From Aliihoeflea sp. 40Bstr573 (lineage in GTDB: Bacteria > Pseudomonadota > Alphaproteobacteria > Rhizobiales > Rhizobiaceae), in NCBI RefSeq assembly GCF_024105655.1, contig NZ_JAAAMH010000006.1, positions 1 through 64,000 on the forward strand: a stretch of 64,000 nt of DNA. The letters are read 5' to 3'. Shown piece by piece: positions 63,893 to 64,000 of this stretch. Positions within the stretch are counted from its first letter, which is position 1; each line of letters begins with the position of its first letter. The notes beneath the pieces were generated by a model. The model did not search any database. It was not told the DNA's origin and was given only the letters and a program-made list of their open reading frames with translations. A program made the position numbers and the translations under genes.

Positions 63893-64000
63893 ATGCGAGC
63901 TTATCTCATTCCCGTGGCTCTCGCCGCCGGACTCGCCCTTGCCCCCGCAGCCTTCGCCGCCCAGACCGCGACCGGCATGATCAAGTCGATCGACGCCAAG
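63893..64000 (+). CDS. Secreted DUF1344-type protein, 5' part only
   Basis: The first 36 residues are visible and then the window ends. Residues 1-22 are a signal peptide (RAYLIPVALAAGLALAPAAF, cleavage after FAA). The mature start QTATGMIKSIDAK matches the start of short DUF1344 proteins as I recall them. AAGGAAG precedes the ATG. The function is unknown. Confidence 0.7.
   Translation, partial: MRAYLIPVALAAGLALAPAAFAAQTATGMIKSIDAK

Overview
The window looks like chromosomal DNA of a high-GC alphaproteobacterium of the order Hyphomicrobiales. Four things point there: the block tRNA-Ala, TIGR02300-type acidic protein, aroA (class II, CP4-like), cmk, rpsA; a cysteine-free Fur-family gene of Mur type divergent from sitABCD; Zur and Mur style operators; and a large palindromic intergenic repeat of rhizobial style. 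Species cannot be named from the sequence alone.

Layout. 1-720 is accessory DNA: IS-like terminal repeats and two small unrecognised ORFs. It ends abruptly inside comM, whose 5' half (215 codons) survives at 721-1365. Next come gshB, an EAL-domain gene fragment and a small RlpA. 3.3-14.6 kb is a catabolic/uptake region: M20 peptidase, SDR, HpcH/HpaI aldolase, Nu-class-like GST, FadR-type regulator, TRAP-TAXI transporter, Ldh-family reductase, IlvD/Edd sugar-acid dehydratase and RraA-like protein. 14.6-17.5 kb holds a coupled vanadium-haloperoxidase-like / CRTAC1-like exported pair. 17.7-22.8 kb is the housekeeping block with the tRNA, followed by csbD. 22.9-26.4 kb has an acetylpolyamine amidohydrolase-like gene, then two genes broken by frameshifts (an outer-membrane beta-barrel and a CobW-type zinc metallochaperone).

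26.4-33.7 kb is a metal-homeostasis island: znuA, divergent znuC-znuB-zur under Zur-type palindromes, and mur divergent from sitABCD around a perfect Mur-type palindrome. A GH13 alpha-glucosidase follows. 35.5-40.9 kb encodes an A-type cytochrome oxidase (subunit II, fused I+III) with a small membrane protein, CtaG, a CopD-like protein and a DUF2231 protein. 40.95-43.4 kb is an unusual 822-residue fusion of an NAD-dependent epimerase with SPW and VKOR-like membrane modules.

43.5-59.2 kb is the centrepiece: what appears to be a complete tryptophan-to-central-metabolism locus. A tightly overlapping leftward gene series encodes an aerobic hybrid (CoA-thioester) anthranilate route: the 2-aminobenzoyl-CoA monooxygenase/reductase type flavoprotein, SDR, MarR regulator, enoyl-CoA hydratase, acyl-CoA dehydrogenase and aryl-CoA ligase. 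The upper pathway genes kynU and kynA follow, then a five-gene branched-chain-type ABC importer and a RidA-family gene. An alpha/beta-hydrolase likely to be the kynurenine formamidase is divergent, and the shared promoter region carries tandem TTTCAA/TTGAAA palindromes. 59.2-64 kb has a candidate small RNA with two C-rich-loop hairpins, polA, a LysE exporter, sodC and the start of a DUF1344-type secreted protein.
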